A stretch of 7,890 nt of DNA, from the NCBI GenBank assembly GCA_041689775.1, contig JBDNFP010000055.1, positions 1-7,890 on the forward strand, read 5' to 3'. Position 1 is the first letter of the stretch. Every line of letters begins with the position of its first letter. Under the pieces are notes generated by a model, which made no database searches, was not told the origin of the DNA, and worked only from the letters and a program-made list of their open reading frames with translations. Source of the DNA: JBDNFP01 sp041689775 (GTDB taxonomy: Bacteria; Bacteroidota; Bacteroidia; Cytophagales; Spirosomataceae). Shown here in pieces: positions 7,310 through 7,890 of this stretch. A program made the position numbers and the translations under genes.

Positions 7310-7391
7310 ATTATTCCTCCTTCAGACTTTTAGCTTAAAATCAGAAGATAAAGAACATACTACCATCGAACCGATTCGTATGGTGGAGTAA
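7310..7391 (+). pseudogene. Remnant of the 3' end of a second FAH-family gene
   Basis: The first seven codons read IIPPSDF, identical in protein to residues 249-255 of the intact FAH enzyme but with synonymous third-base changes. After one extra T (7331) the frame continues as SLKSEDKEHTTIEPIRMVE and ends in TAA at 7389-7391. This lines up with the end of the intact gene (TLQLGDK...TIEPIGTLVNTVE and stop), with four codons missing. No upstream part of the gene and no start are present, so the piece cannot be expressed as an enzyme. The synonymous changes suggest it diverged as coding sequence before it decayed. Confidence 0.75.
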
Positions 7392-7447
7392 CAACAACGA
7401 AAAAGCCGATACGTCCAATGACGAAGGGGCGACCAAGATTTCCTCCC
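7310..7447 (+). repeat. Imperfect tandem duplication, copy 2 (diverged)
   Basis: This copy lines up with copy 1 over its whole length. Relative to copy 1 it has a one-base insertion near 7331, an in-frame 12-bp loss before the stop codon, and small indels in the 3' flank. The terminator-like stem is degraded here: AGGGGCGACCA at 7425-7435 against TCCTCCC at 7441-7447. No third copy follows; 7448-7499 shows no resemblance and no gene. Confidence 0.8.
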
Positions 7448-7528
7448 GACAAAGGAAGGGTAGGGTGGGTATAAAGTAGAATGCCTTTTCACAGCTAAGT
7501 AGTCGGACGTAAATATAGATATAATTTT

Positions 7529-7548
7529 TACCTTGCATCCATGCAAGG
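7529..7548 (+). promoter_or_regulatory. Palindrome and promoter-like element across the transposase start
   Basis: CCTTGCAT (7531-7538) and ATGCAAGG (7541-7548) are a perfect inverted repeat with the 2-bp spacer CC; the second arm begins with the transposase ATG. The left arm overlaps TACCTTGC (7529-7536), a near match to the TAnnTTTG promoter element. If this is the promoter, the mRNA would begin almost at the ATG. The arrangement would suit an operator or start-site control, but this is inference. Confidence 0.4.
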
Positions 7549-7890
7549 GAAGAAACGATACATCAGCCTGAGTGACGAGCAGCGTGGGGCACTCGTACTG
7601 GGCCATAAAACGGGCAAGAAGGCCACCTTCCGCCTGCGCTGCCAAATGGTCATCTTCAGCGACCAGGGGGGCAAGATCGACCAGATCGCCGACATTTTGC
7701 GCTGCAATCGTCAGAGCGTGGTCAAGTGGTTCAACCGATACGAGAGCCGGGGCATCGACGGGCTACACACGGCCCAGGGGCCGGGCCGTCCGGCAGTGGT
7801 ACGCACCGACAACCGCAAGGAGGTTGACCTGATCGAGCGCATCGTCGAGGAGCACCCCCAGAAGCTCGACGTTGAGCGGGAGCTGGGCAA
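7541..7890 (+). CDS. IS630-family-like transposase, N-terminal part, cut by window end
   Basis: The 116 residues visible start MQGKKRYISLSDEQRGALVL and form a helix-turn-helix DNA-binding region. A recognition-helix segment reads KIDQIADILRCNRQSVVKWF (45-64), followed by RYESRGIDGLHTAQGPGRPA (66-85). This is the familiar pattern of IS630-type N-terminal domains, where a GL(x) turn is followed by a GRP linker to a second helical unit (LIERIVEEHPQKL, 97-109). The DDE catalytic domain would lie beyond the edge, so whether the gene is intact is unknown. The start is the only good ATG; the frame opens at 7499 and no other in-frame ATG precedes 7541. Third codon positions are strongly G/C, unlike uvrA or the FAH gene, which fits a mobile origin. 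An over-printed frame at 7572-7832 is not a gene. Confidence 0.8.
   Translation, partial: MQGKKRYISLSDEQRGALVLGHKTGKKATFRLRCQMVIFSDQGGKIDQIADILRCNRQSVVKWFNRYESRGIDGLHTAQGPGRPAVVRTDNRKEVDLIERIVEEHPQKLDVERELG

Larger units (their letters stand above)
7500..7890 (+). mobile_element. IS630-like insertion sequence, left part only
   Basis: The transposase start, the abrupt change to GC-rich sequence from about 7541, and a position behind a decayed, duplicated gene end indicate an insertion sequence running off the right edge. The IS630 family inserts at TA dinucleotides. A TA at 7500-7501 followed by GTCGGACGTAAATA is a candidate left end, but without the right end the terminal repeat cannot be tested. 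The exact left border is therefore a guess. Confidence 0.5.

Noticed and set aside
7322..7645. Minus-strand frames across the FAH repeat and the transposase start
   Set aside because: They span unrelated segments (repeat copy 2, AT-rich IS edge and transposase codons) and do not look like a protein family.
1..7890. CRISPR array, tRNA or rRNA genes, toxin-antitoxin or phage-defence genes
   Set aside because: No regular spaced repeats, no cloverleaf or rRNA-like stretch, and no defence-type proteins were seen; the coding space is taken by the genes listed.

Overview
The window looks like chromosomal DNA from a Bacteroidota species, most likely order Cytophagales. This rests on three things. 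The UvrA, RnpA, L34 and S41 peptidase sequences have the form typical of that phylum. The best promoter is a Bacteroidota-type TAnnTTTG element upstream of rpmH. Shine-Dalgarno sequences are absent or poor before the starts. The genus assignment is inference only.

Layout. The left part (1-3211) is a minus-strand run read from right to left: rpmH (ribosomal protein L34), rnpA (RNase P protein, apparently with a TTG start), a secreted or periplasmic PDZ/S41 C-terminal processing peptidase, and tsaB (tRNA t6A modification), whose 3' end runs off the left edge. A strong hairpin with a U-tract separates the peptidase from tsaB. The 254-bp gap 3212-3465 is divergent: the rpmH promoter points left, and uvrA (excision repair ATPase) is read to the right. 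Behind uvrA, after another hairpin, comes a fumarylacetoacetate hydrolase (FAH) superfamily enzyme. From about 7500 the right edge holds the start of a GC-rich IS630-like transposase gene, cut by the window end.

Roles. The first four genes are core: ribosome assembly, tRNA 5' maturation, envelope proteolysis and tRNA A37 modification. uvrA is genome maintenance. The FAH enzyme is probably catabolic, with unknown substrate.

The most unusual structure is at 7159-7447. The last roughly 30 codons of the FAH gene plus about 60 bp of 3' flank are followed directly by a diverged second copy. That copy still reads as a C-terminal tail with an aligned stop codon after one +1 frameshift, so it looks like the remnant of a lost paralogue. 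A perfect 8+8 palindrome straddles the transposase start codon. I found no evidence of a new multi-gene system; the window is mostly housekeeping genes with an insertion sequence at the right edge.
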